From Verrucomicrobiales bacterium (GTDB taxonomy: Bacteria; Verrucomicrobiota; Verrucomicrobiia; Verrucomicrobiales; DEV007), in NCBI GenBank assembly GCA_002708885.1, contig PAPL01000021.1, positions 15,586 through 43,921 on the forward strand: DNA of 28,336 nt. The letters run 5' to 3'. The notes beneath the pieces are model-generated. The model saw only the letters and a program-made list of their open reading frames with translations, ran no database searches and had not been told where the DNA came from. The translations under genes and the position numbers were made by a program. Below, in pieces: positions 8,100 through 16,540 of this stretch. Each line of letters starts with the position of its first letter. Positions within the stretch are counted from its first letter, which is position 1.

Positions 8100-8534
8100 A
8101 TGACAGATAAATTCATACGACTGTTGAAAAATTATGGACCGGAAGCGCTTCAAGAATTGACTTCAGTATACGCTGATGACGTAAAATATGAGGATCCTAT
8201 AAATAACAGCAAGGACCTGCCCCATCTGAAACTAATACTAGAAGATCTATTAAAAGTTTTCGAAGGAGTTCGGTTCGAATCGATTCATTCAGTTCATGAC
8301 GATGAATTTGCTTTTGTTAGCTGGGAAATGCATTACAAATTCCGGAAAAAACACTATCAAATTGATGGCATTAGCCGGCTCCGGTTCAATGATTCCGGTC
8401 GTATCACCGAGCACAAGGACTACTGGGACGCATCATTTCCGCTTTATGGAACATTTCCTGTAATAGGCTCAATAATGAAACTGATTAAAAAGTTTGTGCG
8501 AGTCAAAGAGCCCAGCTTAAATTCAAATGATTAG
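8100..8534 (+). CDS. NTF2/SnoaL-like fold protein
   Basis: A 144-residue cytoplasmic protein with the NTF2-like layout: an N-terminal helix followed by LTSVYADDVKYEDP (residues 20-33), a central helix (HLKLILEDLLKVF), then strands VSWEMHYKFR, YQIDGISRLRFND and GRITEHKDYWDA (residues ~80-121), and a C-terminal LYGTFPVIGSIMKLIKK. The W-E-M, DGISRLRF and EHKDYWD signatures match the 'nuclear transport factor 2 family' protein that I recall from proteobacterial clusters containing a photolyase, an SDR protein, DUF1365 and a cyclopropane-fatty-acid-synthase-like enzyme. Here only the SDR-type neighbour (7135-8070) is present, 29 bases upstream. Enzyme or binding function is unknown. Confidence 0.8.
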   Translation: MTDKFIRLLKNYGPEALQELTSVYADDVKYEDPINNSKDLPHLKLILEDLLKVFEGVRFESIHSVHDDEFAFVSWEMHYKFRKKHYQIDGISRLRFNDSGRITEHKDYWDASFPLYGTFPVIGSIMKLIKKFVRVKEPSLNSND

Positions 8535-8548
8535 ACATTATATAATGT
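8535..8548. promoter_or_regulatory. 14-bp perfect palindrome containing TATAAT, upstream of the repeat-protein gene
   Basis: ACATTATATAATGT directly follows the stop codon of the NTF2-like gene and reads the same on both strands. It contains a perfect TATAAT at 8541-8546, about 40 bases before the ATG at 8587, but no good -35 box lies 16-18 bases upstream. It could be a -10 element, an operator for a dimeric regulator, or an AT-rich coincidence. Confidence 0.3.
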
Positions 8549-8586
8549 TACATATTCCTAACCGATGACATATATAGGCTGAGTAA

Positions 8587-9894
8587 ATGTCCAAGAAACC
8601 ATTACAAATATTTGTCTGGATCCTTCTTCCGGTAATAACTTTTTTTCTAGGCCTATCACTGAGACCCTCACAAAAGGCCGGAGCCGGAGTAACTATCTCC
8701 AATACTCGATCGCAAGAATCGGGACAGGCGACTCGCGGCCTCGCTAATCGAAAATCAGCACAATCTAACTCATCACCAAACAATCAAAGCTCAACGAACC
8801 CTAATGACCATGCGTTAAATTCTCCTAACCAGTCAGGAACCAAGCTCAGCTCCGCTAACATAAAAAGAATAGGCCAGTCCCTCAGAGAAGAACTCAATCC
8901 ACTAAAGAGACGTCAAATATTCAATGAATTCCTACAAGGAATGACACTAGATAATGCCCTTGAGATAAGAGAACAAATAAGGGGCCTTGATCAGAACAGT
9001 TCAGAGTTCCGCGACTTCCATTTCGTTTGGGGATCAATGGCAGGCGCCGAAGCCGTCATTCACGGGACCAAAACTTCAGAACGTGACCTTCATGTAACAA
9101 TGACTGGTTGGGCAAGCACCAGTCCCGATCAAGCCATCGCCTGGTTCAACGACCTTGATAAATTAGATAATAAACGGCTCAGTAAAGATCATCTAAAAAG
9201 AAGCATTGTAGAGGGACTAGCCAATACCGACCCTGACAGGGCCATAGATTTTATCAACACCCTCAAGATTTCCGGCGACAAAGAGGCTCATCGGATGGTA
9301 CATGACGTTGCACGCAAAGCGACCCGAGGTATGAATCTTGAAGAGGCGGGAAAATGGGCAGAGAGCCTTCCTGATGAAGGGATGCGACAATCATCAATCC
9401 ATTCCATTATCCCAAGGTTCGCTTACTCGGATCCAGAATCAGCATCAAAGTGGGCAGCTGGCCTCGATTCTGATATATCCTCCACAGCAATTCACAAAGT
9501 CGGCGAGGCCTGGGCTCACCGTGACCCGCCCGCCAGCGCTGAGTGGCTAAGTTCATTGCCAGAGAGTAAAGGAGCCAGTACTGGGCTTGAGACTGCACTC
9601 CATCATTGGGCCGGACGCGACCCCAAAGCCGCCAGCGATCACCTAGTCTCAATGCCTGATTCTCCCCGAAAGGACCGGGCAATACGAGGATTCGTTTCCA
9701 AAGTCGCGCACGAAGATCCTCAGTCAGCCCTGATCTGGGCTGACAGTATCCAAGACGAATCTACCCGCAACAGCGCGCTCATTAATGCCGGTCAGACCTT
9801 CTTCCGCCGCGACAGAACAGCTGCTACAGAATGGCTTCAGGGCAGCGGTCTCTCGGAGAGCCTTCAGAACAAAATAAGTTCACGTAAACGATAA
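8587..9894 (+). CDS. Membrane-anchored or exported helical-repeat protein (about eight DP-x-x-A repeats)
   Basis: The 435-residue product starts with an uncleaved-looking signal anchor (residues ~7-26, LQIFVWILLPVITFFLGLSL). A Ser/Asn/Gln-rich low-complexity linker follows to about residue 90, then a helical region. From residue ~164 to the end there are about eight tandem units of 32-36 residues with the shared pattern A-x-x-DP-x-x-A-x-x-W-x-x-S-L-P-D, for example ANTDPDRAIDFINTLK, AYSDPESASKWAAGLD, AHRDPPASAEWLSSLP, AGRDPKAASDHLVSMP and AHEDPQSALIWADSIQ. Each unit looks like a two-helix hairpin, so the domain should form an alpha solenoid in the periplasm. Similar Ala/Trp/Asp-Pro repeat proteins are, to my memory, common and uncharacterised in Verrucomicrobiota. 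No enzyme motif is visible; binding or scaffolding is the likely role. Confidence 0.75.
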   Translation: MSKKPLQIFVWILLPVITFFLGLSLRPSQKAGAGVTISNTRSQESGQATRGLANRKSAQSNSSPNNQSSTNPNDHALNSPNQSGTKLSSANIKRIGQSLREELNPLKRRQIFNEFLQGMTLDNALEIREQIRGLDQNSSEFRDFHFVWGSMAGAEAVIHGTKTSERDLHVTMTGWASTSPDQAIAWFNDLDKLDNKRLSKDHLKRSIVEGLANTDPDRAIDFINTLKISGDKEAHRMVHDVARKATRGMNLEEAGKWAESLPDEGMRQSSIHSIIPRFAYSDPESASKWAAGLDSDISSTAIHKVGEAWAHRDPPASAEWLSSLPESKGASTGLETALHHWAGRDPKAASDHLVSMPDSPRKDRAIRGFVSKVAHEDPQSALIWADSIQDESTRNSALINAGQTFFRRDRTAATEWLQGSGLSESLQNKISSRKR

Positions 9895-9919
9895 GAACAA
9901 ACCAATCTTAAGCAATTAA

Positions 9920-12900
9920 CTACTGCACAGGTTCAGCCTCTGTGGATTTTCTCTGGCTAGCGCGTATCAATTTTGTCTTAGATTCCTTATTGGCTTTTTC
10001 AACATCCTCTAAAAGGACCTGAACTGCCTTTTCTAACTGCTTGTCATTACCAGAAGGCAACTCACCAGGAAGCGGCCATATTAAGTGATCCGGAACGGCC
10101 CCGTTAAGCTCCATGTCCTGACCATCAGGAAGGAACCATCCTCTCCCTGGCATTCTAATTGTACCAAGATCCATTATCGATCTTGAGCCAGTCGAAATCA
10201 CCCCCCCAGCAGTCGGCACACCAACGAGTTTGCCTCTCTTAAGATTCTTTATAGCATGACTGAAAATTTCAGCGTTGCTAAAACTTCTCTCATTACAAAG
10301 GACGACAATAGGCTTAGTCCAAGTAGCATAGACTCTTCGGTCACCCGGATATCCGGTACCGCCTCCTCGTGCGACCGTACTAGCATGGACAGGAGGAACC
10401 AAAACAGTGAGTAGATGATCCGCGGTGAATCCACCTCCATTATTCCTTACATCTATAATGAGCCCCTCTTTTCCCTCCCCTTCCGCATAAATTTCGCGTT
10501 CGAACTTCTGAAATTCACTCCACATCATACGCGCCACATAAAGATATCCTAAACGGCCCTCCGACAGTTCTTCTACTCGGCTCCTTGTGGTCTTAATCTT
10601 ATCGGATTCGACTAGGGACCTGGCCCTAGAATAACTTGCAGGCCTAATGGTAACTTCTCTGTGCTTTTTCTCTTCGCCCAATCCCTGAACCTTAAGTATC
10701 AGATCCCTATCAGGCCTGCCATTTAAGACCTGAGTCAGATCCATTCCAAGCGAAACTGCAACCCCATCGATTTCCATGATAGTTTCCCCTTCATTTATTT
10801 GAGACTTCTCCTCTGACGCGGGACCATCACTAAGAATTCTTTTAATCTTTAGCCCCGGCCCCTCATGAGTCTCATCAAAAATGGCTCCAAGATGAGCAGT
10901 CTGATCCTGCCAACCTGAAGGTCTGTATGTAGTGCTTGAACTGCTCCTAAAACCAAGGTGCGATGCATTCAATTCACCAAGCATCATTGAAATGGCTCGA
11001 CTGAAAGAATATTTGTCCACTGCAGCAGAAGCGATACCTTCATATTTCTCCCGAATATGATCCCAGTCCCTATTATTTAATGATTCGTCATAGAACCCGT
11101 CCCTCATTGCCCTCCACGCCTGCCTGAACCCAATGCGCTGATGATCCTCGGTCATTCTCTCCTTGAGAACCTTAAATGAATAAGTCTCTGCTTTCCCTTT
11201 AGCCAAAGAGCCGGGAACACCGCCCGCAGTATAAACAATTCGGTTATCTTTAGATAACCATTTAGGCATAGAAATACTCTTAGATAATACGAGAGCCGGA
11301 GAACTGAGCTTGTCAGGAAATTCTACCGAGAAAACTCCTTCGACGCCTTTAATTTTTGCCGAAAAAGCAAGTTTCTTTGAATCAGGAGACCAAAACAGAC
11401 CTCTCTCTGAAACGTCCGGAATTGATATGCGGCGGATCCTCTCTGTGATCCCATCAAAATCAATTCCGGGGTCATCTTCAGACTTTTCCTCTTTCTTCTT
11501 TTCTTCTTTCGGTTCCGGTTTTGGAGGTTCCGTTTTCGGGGCCTTGTCCCCGGTCGCAGGCAAATCAAACATGATCCTTAATGCCTTAATGAATCGGTTC
11601 TCCTCCGGCTCTTTAGGTTTTACCTCCTGCTTGGCTGGAGCCTTAGGCGCCGACTTTGGTTTGGGCCGGCCATTTTTCATCGCCTGTATCGCCTTATCAA
11701 TGCTCCGGTCACGCGACCCCTTCTCTTCGTCCTCTTTCTTTAACCAGACATAATAAATGTCAGTCTCAGTGTCATAACGCCTACCAGTGAACGCCAACAA
11801 TTTACCGTCAGGCGACCACCTGACTCCTCCATCCGAATCCGGATGCCGCGAAAGGTTAAATGGGTTCCTCGATCCATCGACAGGAACGATCCAAATATCA
11901 CGATTGAAATTATTATCGTATACTGAATAGGCTATCCATTTGCCATCAGGCGACCAATCGTATCGTGGAGCATTCCATGAACTGATTAATTTGGAGCCGT
12001 TCTTACCATCCTCATCGGTTATCCAAAGGTCACCCGAACCTTTTATCATTGATATTTTTTTACCGTCAGGACTGTAAATAATATCCTCAATAACTTCACC
12101 ATCTTCACTGAGCCGTTCGGTATTAAAAGTTTTATTCTGCCACCAATATTTTTTCGGGTCAGCTCTCCTTGCCCGGCAAAGACTAGCCGAGCGCCCGTCA
12201 TCTGAAATATAAATGATACTGTTTCCGTCAGGTGAAAAGACAGGCTCACGTTCCTCTGCCGGTGTGTCCGTGACTCTCTTAGGTTCTTTAAGAACAGTGT
12301 CCATGACCCACAGGTCTCCTCCTGAAACAAAGGCAATTTCCAGACCGTCTTTCGTGAAAACGGCCTGACCGACCGTCCTCAGTTCTTGTTTTTCAACGAT
12401 CTGATGTCCTGCCCGCTGGCCCCTGTTCCATAAGTTGATCTTGACCGGCTCAGCCTCGTCGTTGGTTAAATCGAGACGGTAAAAATCGGCAAGGTGACGA
12501 AAAACTAGCACCTTCCCGTCACGAGAAACCGTTGGAAGCATAACTGAATCATCTTTGAAGTGAGTGAGCTGTTTTTCTCCATCACCTTCAAATCGTTTAC
12601 GATAGAAATTAAAGGCTCCTGATTTGCCGGAAATGTAATAGAAAGACTTACCATCCGCGGACCACCTTGGAGATCGGCTCCCCTGAGGATCGGCCACTAG
12701 CTTAGAAAAAGCTTTACCATCCCATTGCCAAACCTGAGAGGCCTGACTCCCCACATAGCCTTTCCTGTAAAGACCAGCGCCTCCACGGTGAAAAAGTATC
12801 TTTGTCCCGTCAGGTGATAATCTTCCCTCATTCCCAGAAGCATCAAAGACCAACTCTTCTGGACCACGGGTCTTACTTCCAATCTTATAAAACCGCTCAC

Positions 12901-13324
12901 TACTTGGACCCCCATGATCTCGGCGGCAGCGGACAAGGAGATGCTTTCCGTCAGGGTACCAGTCCATTAAGAAGTGCCCCTCAGTATGATGGGTTATCTG
13001 CTTCATCTGGGCCCCATTAACAGACATGACAAAGACTTGCCAAGTCCCGGTCCTCTGACTAATGAAAGCAATTGATTTCCCGTCAGGGGAAATGATTGGA
13101 GAGCTTTCCTCTGCCTCGTGAGTAGTTAGCCTTTTGGCCTTACCTCCCTCAGTACTCGCGGTCCAAATGTCCCCGGCCCAGACAAAAACAAAACTCTTGC
13201 CGTCCGGAGAGAGGCCAGGCTGACTCGCAAGAGCTATTTTTTCTGCTCCTTTAGGCACGTCATTTGCCATAGCGGTGAACTTAATTGAGAGGAAAATAGC
13301 TGAAAAAATTAATAATAATTTCAT
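9920..13324 (-). CDS. Tricorn protease homologue, exported S41-family serine protease
   Basis: I prefer the ATG at 13324 (MKLLLIFSAIFLSIKF, a clean signal peptide) over the in-frame ATG at 13372. The protein then has 1134 residues. The N-terminal ~700 residues form two beta-propellers of TolB/PD40 type, with many SPDGK blades (GLSPDGKSFVFVW, ISPDGKSIAFIS, WSPDGKWIAYS, WSPDGKLLAFTG). A Lys/Pro/Glu-rich insert interrupts the second propeller. The tricorn core (IGFRQAWRAMRDGFYDE), ASHLGF with the base His, a PDZ domain (HLGAIFDETHEGPGLKI...) and the S41 catalytic domain follow. The nucleophile is Ser1016 in NERSFSNAEIF, and Glu in GQDMELNGAVPDHL is the fourth site residue. Tricorn trims peptides released by other proteases; here it would act in the periplasm. 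The two genes at 9894 and 9920 converge with a 25-base gap. Confidence 0.93.
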   Translation of the reverse strand: MKLLLIFSAIFLSIKFTAMANDVPKGAEKIALASQPGLSPDGKSFVFVWAGDIWTASTEGGKAKRLTTHEAEESSPIISPDGKSIAFISQRTGTWQVFVMSVNGAQMKQITHHTEGHFLMDWYPDGKHLLVRCRRDHGGPSSERFYKIGSKTRGPEELVFDASGNEGRLSPDGTKILFHRGGAGLYRKGYVGSQASQVWQWDGKAFSKLVADPQGSRSPRWSADGKSFYYISGKSGAFNFYRKRFEGDGEKQLTHFKDDSVMLPTVSRDGKVLVFRHLADFYRLDLTNDEAEPVKINLWNRGQRAGHQIVEKQELRTVGQAVFTKDGLEIAFVSGGDLWVMDTVLKEPKRVTDTPAEEREPVFSPDGNSIIYISDDGRSASLCRARRADPKKYWWQNKTFNTERLSEDGEVIEDIIYSPDGKKISMIKGSGDLWITDEDGKNGSKLISSWNAPRYDWSPDGKWIAYSVYDNNFNRDIWIVPVDGSRNPFNLSRHPDSDGGVRWSPDGKLLAFTGRRYDTETDIYYVWLKKEDEEKGSRDRSIDKAIQAMKNGRPKPKSAPKAPAKQEVKPKEPEENRFIKALRIMFDLPATGDKAPKTEPPKPEPKEEKKKEEKSEDDPGIDFDGITERIRRISIPDVSERGLFWSPDSKKLAFSAKIKGVEGVFSVEFPDKLSSPALVLSKSISMPKWLSKDNRIVYTAGGVPGSLAKGKAETYSFKVLKERMTEDHQRIGFRQAWRAMRDGFYDESLNNRDWDHIREKYEGIASAAVDKYSFSRAISMMLGELNASHLGFRSSSSTTYRPSGWQDQTAHLGAIFDETHEGPGLKIKRILSDGPASEEKSQINEGETIMEIDGVAVSLGMDLTQVLNGRPDRDLILKVQGLGEEKKHREVTIRPASYSRARSLVESDKIKTTRSRVEELSEGRLGYLYVARMMWSEFQKFEREIYAEGEGKEGLIIDVRNNGGGFTADHLLTVLVPPVHASTVARGGGTGYPGDRRVYATWTKPIVVLCNERSFSNAEIFSHAIKNLKRGKLVGVPTAGGVISTGSRSIMDLGTIRMPGRGWFLPDGQDMELNGAVPDHLIWPLPGELPSGNDKQLEKAVQVLLEDVEKANKESKTKLIRASQRKSTEAEPVQ

Positions 13325-13434
13325 ATTAAGATCATGGATACCGGTAAAATTTTTGAATTTTATTAAAATCATAAATTTTTTTTAAAAATATACGAATTTA
13401 TGGAAAGAACAATCTCAAAGGCAGGAAAGCTTAA

Positions 13435-14340
13435 TTATTGGGAAACCTGCTCAACAAAGATCCTGTATGTTTGTGCCCCCACAGAAATCAGGCACTGCCC
13501 CTCCTTAGCCTCCGTGCCCGGCTTATCGTAATTTAAATAGGTAATGATTCTGAGCCATTCAGTCGGATCAGTAACGACTATCTTTCGTCCAGGCATTCTC
13601 GAAGCAGTAACAATGGCTGATAGCTCTTTAGCGTCCCTGCCCGGATCCTTGACTCCTATGAGTTTTTGTCCGGAAAGCACAGTGAGCCTCCTCGCTTGCC
13701 TAGGATCAACAAATTCCGACGAAACAACACCCAGAGCGTTCCGGTTAAGAGGAAAGCGCCTAGTAGCTTCCATTAAAACTGACACGGACTCCCTGAATTC
13801 CTCAGGGTACTGAGAGAACGGGACTGAGGGCGATGAATGAACTGACCGACCATTATTTGCTGACACCCCTATTTTTACACGTTCTGAACCAGCCGCGGCA
13901 GATGCCCTGCCCACACTCTGAGCAAAAAGAATACTCTTCTTTTTAGCGATGTTGAGAATTTTTTTACCTAACCCGTTAGGTGTCTCCGTACTGGAACGAA
14001 CGATATAGGAGCTCAATTTCCCGGGACCAAGTAATTTTTTTTCCATGACCCAGCAACTCCCATCACTCCGTATATCAACTGCAGTTGATCCTCTGCCCTT
14101 AGCGTGATCGATAATGACCCAGACCGAATCGGCCTCAACTTCACCCTTTTTGCTCTTTTCTACCAATTCGTCAACGGTTGGTATCTTGGGCCTGGCTTCC
14201 TTGACTCCGAGAGGAACCTTGTCAGTCTGGACATTGCCCGGGGCACCTGTATCCTTGGAGCCTGTCGGTAATTTTTCCTGCCCAATGAGCAAACACATTG
14301 CAACGAAAGGCAATATTAGGGTAAGTAATGCTGTACGCAT
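13435..14340 (-). CDS. Secreted protein of unknown function
   Basis: The 301-residue product is not recognised. A signal peptide occupies residues 1-~20 (LLTLILPFVAMCLLIG). It is followed by a Gly/Thr/Lys-rich linker, then a mixed alpha/beta region of ~230 residues: ADSVWVIIDHAKGRGSTAVD and GSCWVMEKKLLGPGKLSSYI, a Ser/Ala-rich middle (AQSVGRASAAAGSERV), LMEATRRFPLN, and a C-terminal strand-rich part (QCLISVGAQTYRIFVEQVS). There are few cysteines and no enzyme motif I can name. It lies 110 bases before the tricorn gene on the same strand, so both may be cotranscribed, although that AT-rich gap could also hold a promoter. It is divergent from the prolyl isomerase gene with only 43 bases between the starts. 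Confidence 0.6.
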   Translation of the reverse strand: MRTALLTLILPFVAMCLLIGQEKLPTGSKDTGAPGNVQTDKVPLGVKEARPKIPTVDELVEKSKKGEVEADSVWVIIDHAKGRGSTAVDIRSDGSCWVMEKKLLGPGKLSSYIVRSSTETPNGLGKKILNIAKKKSILFAQSVGRASAAAGSERVKIGVSANNGRSVHSSPSVPFSQYPEEFRESVSVLMEATRRFPLNRNALGVVSSEFVDPRQARRLTVLSGQKLIGVKDPGRDAKELSAIVTASRMPGRKIVVTDPTEWLRIITYLNYDKPGTEAKEGQCLISVGAQTYRIFVEQVSQ

Positions 14341-14383
14341 AATTTAACTAAGATAACCACAAATCACCACTCTCCAAGAAACA

Positions 14384-15256
14384 ATGCCATTAACAATCAA
14401 CGGTGAACTAGTCGATGCGGGCCTCTTAGATGCTGAATTCAGTCAAATTAAGGCTCATTTTGAACAACAGGCCAATGTTTCATGCTGTGAGCGCGATGAT
14501 GAATTCATGGGTTACGCAAAGGATAATATTATCGCAAGGGTCCTCCTGTCGCAGAAGGCAAAAGAAACTATTGAGGACCCCTCCGCAGAAAGCGTTGATC
14601 TGCACCTCGAAAAACTCAAAGAGGAGTACGGCGGAGAAGAGGCTTTTTATTTTAAATTAGGAATCGCTCCCGGGAACGAAGAACAGGTCCGCAAAGATGT
14701 CATGGAAAGCATGCGCGTTGATTCTCTCATCGAAGAGACCAGTGGAGATGTTCCCGAGCCGAATGATGGTGAAATTGAGGATTATTATAAGAGTGAGAAA
14801 GATTCATTCATGACACCCGAAAAAGTACGCTCAATGCACATCTTCAAGTCCCTACAACAGGCCGAGAACAAGGAGAGGCTTTTTGCTGAAATGAGAGAGG
14901 CAAGAAAATCGGCCTGTGCCGGGACCGACTTCATGGACCTTGTCCGTGAGCACAGTGACAAGCCCGAAGAAGAAGCTGATCTGGGCTGGTACAAGAGAGG
15001 AGAACTCATGGATGAGTTTGAATTAATTACCTTTTCAATGGAGGTCGGGGAAATTAGCCCAGTATTCTCGACTCAGTGGGGAATGCATCTTGCAAAGCTA
15101 ATTGAACGGCGTTGTCCTGAACCTATCCCGCTCGAAAAAGTGAAAGATGAGATTCGCGAATTGATAAAGGCAGAGAACCGAGATTCAAGACTCAAGTCCT
15201 ACATTGAAAAATTAAAGGAAACTGCCACTATCAAAGATGAACCTGAAAGCGATTAA
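14384..15256 (+). CDS. Parvulin-type peptidyl-prolyl cis-trans isomerase, apparently cytoplasmic
   Basis: 290 residues without a signal peptide. Residues ~1-135 are helical and acidic and resemble the SurA/PrsA/NifM-type N-terminal chaperone region. Residues ~145-240 are the rotamase: VRSMHIF with His152, DFMDLVREHSDKPEEEADLGWYKRGEL, and EVGEISPVFSTQWGMHLAKL with His225. This is the PpiC signature, so it should isomerise X-Pro bonds. Lack of a signal peptide separates it from periplasmic SurA and lipoprotein PrsA. Cys34-Cys35 (VSCCERDD) is noticeable. It converges with murA: its stop TAA and the murA stop share the 4 bases TTAA at 15253-15256. The upstream neighbour is divergent with a 43-base gap. 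Confidence 0.85.
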   Translation: MPLTINGELVDAGLLDAEFSQIKAHFEQQANVSCCERDDEFMGYAKDNIIARVLLSQKAKETIEDPSAESVDLHLEKLKEEYGGEEAFYFKLGIAPGNEEQVRKDVMESMRVDSLIEETSGDVPEPNDGEIEDYYKSEKDSFMTPEKVRSMHIFKSLQQAENKERLFAEMREARKSACAGTDFMDLVREHSDKPEEEADLGWYKRGELMDEFELITFSMEVGEISPVFSTQWGMHLAKLIERRCPEPIPLEKVKDEIRELIKAENRDSRLKSYIEKLKETATIKDEPESD

Positions 15257-16518
15257 TTTTTAATCCTTTGAAGTTGCGCACCCAGCGAACCTAATTTCTG
15301 GTCAATGTTCTCATAGCCCCTATCGATGTGATAGAGCCTATTAATCTCGGTAGTACCATCGGCTCCAAGTGCCGCAAGGACCAATGCCGCAGAGGCCCTC
15401 AAATCACTGGCCATCACAGGAGCCGCACTTAACTGATCGACTCCGCGAATCACTGCCATCGAATCTTTGAGGTTTATATTTGCCCCCATCCGTTTCAACT
15501 CAGGAACGTGCATGAACCGGTTCGGAAAGACTGTTTCTGTTATTACAGAGATGCCTGATGTTGTGGCATAGAGGGCGCACATCTGGGCCTGCATGTCAGT
15601 TGGAAATCCCGGATAAGGCTCTGTTGTAATTTCATTAGCTTTAGGACAATCAGAGGCAGAGACAAGGATTGACCCATCATCTTTCAGGTCAACTTCATGA
15701 CCTGAGCCCCGCAATGAATCAATGAGTGCGGTCAAATGGTCTGCCCTCACATTCTCGAGTAGAACTCCATCGCCCGCTATGATTCCGGCTATCATAAAAG
15801 TGCCAGCTTCTATCCGGTCAGGAATGACCTCATGATCTGCTCCGGAAAGTGACTCGACTCCATGAATTACAATTTTGCGAGTCCCTGCCCCTTCTATTTT
15901 TGCTCCAAGAGCATTAAGGAATACCGCCAAATCCTCAACTTCAGGTTCAGCCGCGGCACTCTCAATTATCGTCGTGCCCTCCGCAAAGACTGCCGCCATC
16001 ATTACATTGTCTGTGCCAAGAACAGTTGATCCGTACTGACCTCGCATATTCACCTTTGCTCCCCTCAGCCCGTCAGGAGCGCTGACACGGATATCACCTC
16101 CCTTAACCTCCACCTCAGCGCCAAGAGCCTCGAGTCCTCTCAAATGCAAATCAATGGGACGATCACCTATGACACATCCACCAGGAAGTGACACAAATGC
16201 CTCACGCTTTCTGGCAAGCATTGGCCCAAGTACACACACTGAAGCCCTCATTTTTCTGACAAGATCGTAAGGTGCTTGAGAAGAGATTTCGCGTGCTCTG
16301 ACCTTCACTGTGCCCTCATCCGCTTCGACCTCAGCGCCCAGAGTCGAGAGTATCTGAACCATATAATTAGTATCACTTAAATTGGGGACGTTATTAATAA
16401 CGCATGACTCTTCACTGAGCAGAGTCGCTGCCAGTATCGGTAAAGAACTGTTCTTGGAACCGCTGATGCTGACGGAACCTGAAAGGCGAGCGCCGCCGCT
16501 GACTAAAAGTTTTTCCAT
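15253..16518 (-). CDS. murA: UDP-N-acetylglucosamine 1-carboxyvinyltransferase
   Basis: A 421-residue cytoplasmic enzyme of nearly the same length as E. coli MurA (419). It transfers enolpyruvate from phosphoenolpyruvate to UDP-GlcNAc, the first committed step of peptidoglycan synthesis. Key residues sit at the canonical numbers: SGSKNSSLP with Lys22-Asn23, RKMRASVCVLGPMLAR at 88-103, and SLPGGCVIGDRPIDLH, where Cys115 is the catalytic and fosfomycin-reactive cysteine. YPGFPTDMQAQ holds the conserved Asp of the active site. It is the last gene of the minus-strand run prfA-prmC-murA, 22 bases after the prmC stop, and its stop overlaps that of the opposing prolyl isomerase gene. It supports the idea that this organism makes peptidoglycan. 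Confidence 0.97.
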   Translation of the reverse strand: MEKLLVSGGARLSGSVSISGSKNSSLPILAATLLSEESCVINNVPNLSDTNYMVQILSTLGAEVEADEGTVKVRAREISSQAPYDLVRKMRASVCVLGPMLARKREAFVSLPGGCVIGDRPIDLHLRGLEALGAEVEVKGGDIRVSAPDGLRGAKVNMRGQYGSTVLGTDNVMMAAVFAEGTTIIESAAAEPEVEDLAVFLNALGAKIEGAGTRKIVIHGVESLSGADHEVIPDRIEAGTFMIAGIIAGDGVLLENVRADHLTALIDSLRGSGHEVDLKDDGSILVSASDCPKANEITTEPYPGFPTDMQAQMCALYATTSGISVITETVFPNRFMHVPELKRMGANINLKDSMAVIRGVDQLSAAPVMASDLRASAALVLAALGADGTTEINRLYHIDRGYENIDQKLGSLGAQLQRIKN

Positions 16519-16540
16519 TAATCTAAAATTGAAGCCTCTC

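Noticed and set aside
11310..11753. 147-residue Ser/Phe/Gly-rich plus-strand frame
   Set aside because: It is antisense to the Lys/Pro/Glu-rich insert of the tricorn gene; the composition is only a mirror of that low-complexity region.
9920..13372. Longer start of the tricorn gene at 13372
   Set aside because: The extra residues (MILIKFKNFTGIHDLN) are not signal-like; MKLLLIFSAIFLS from 13324 is a typical signal peptide start.
13325..13434. AT-rich gap before the tricorn gene as a small RNA or origin
   Set aside because: It consists of mixed A/T runs without clear repeats, hairpins or DnaA-box-like sequences.
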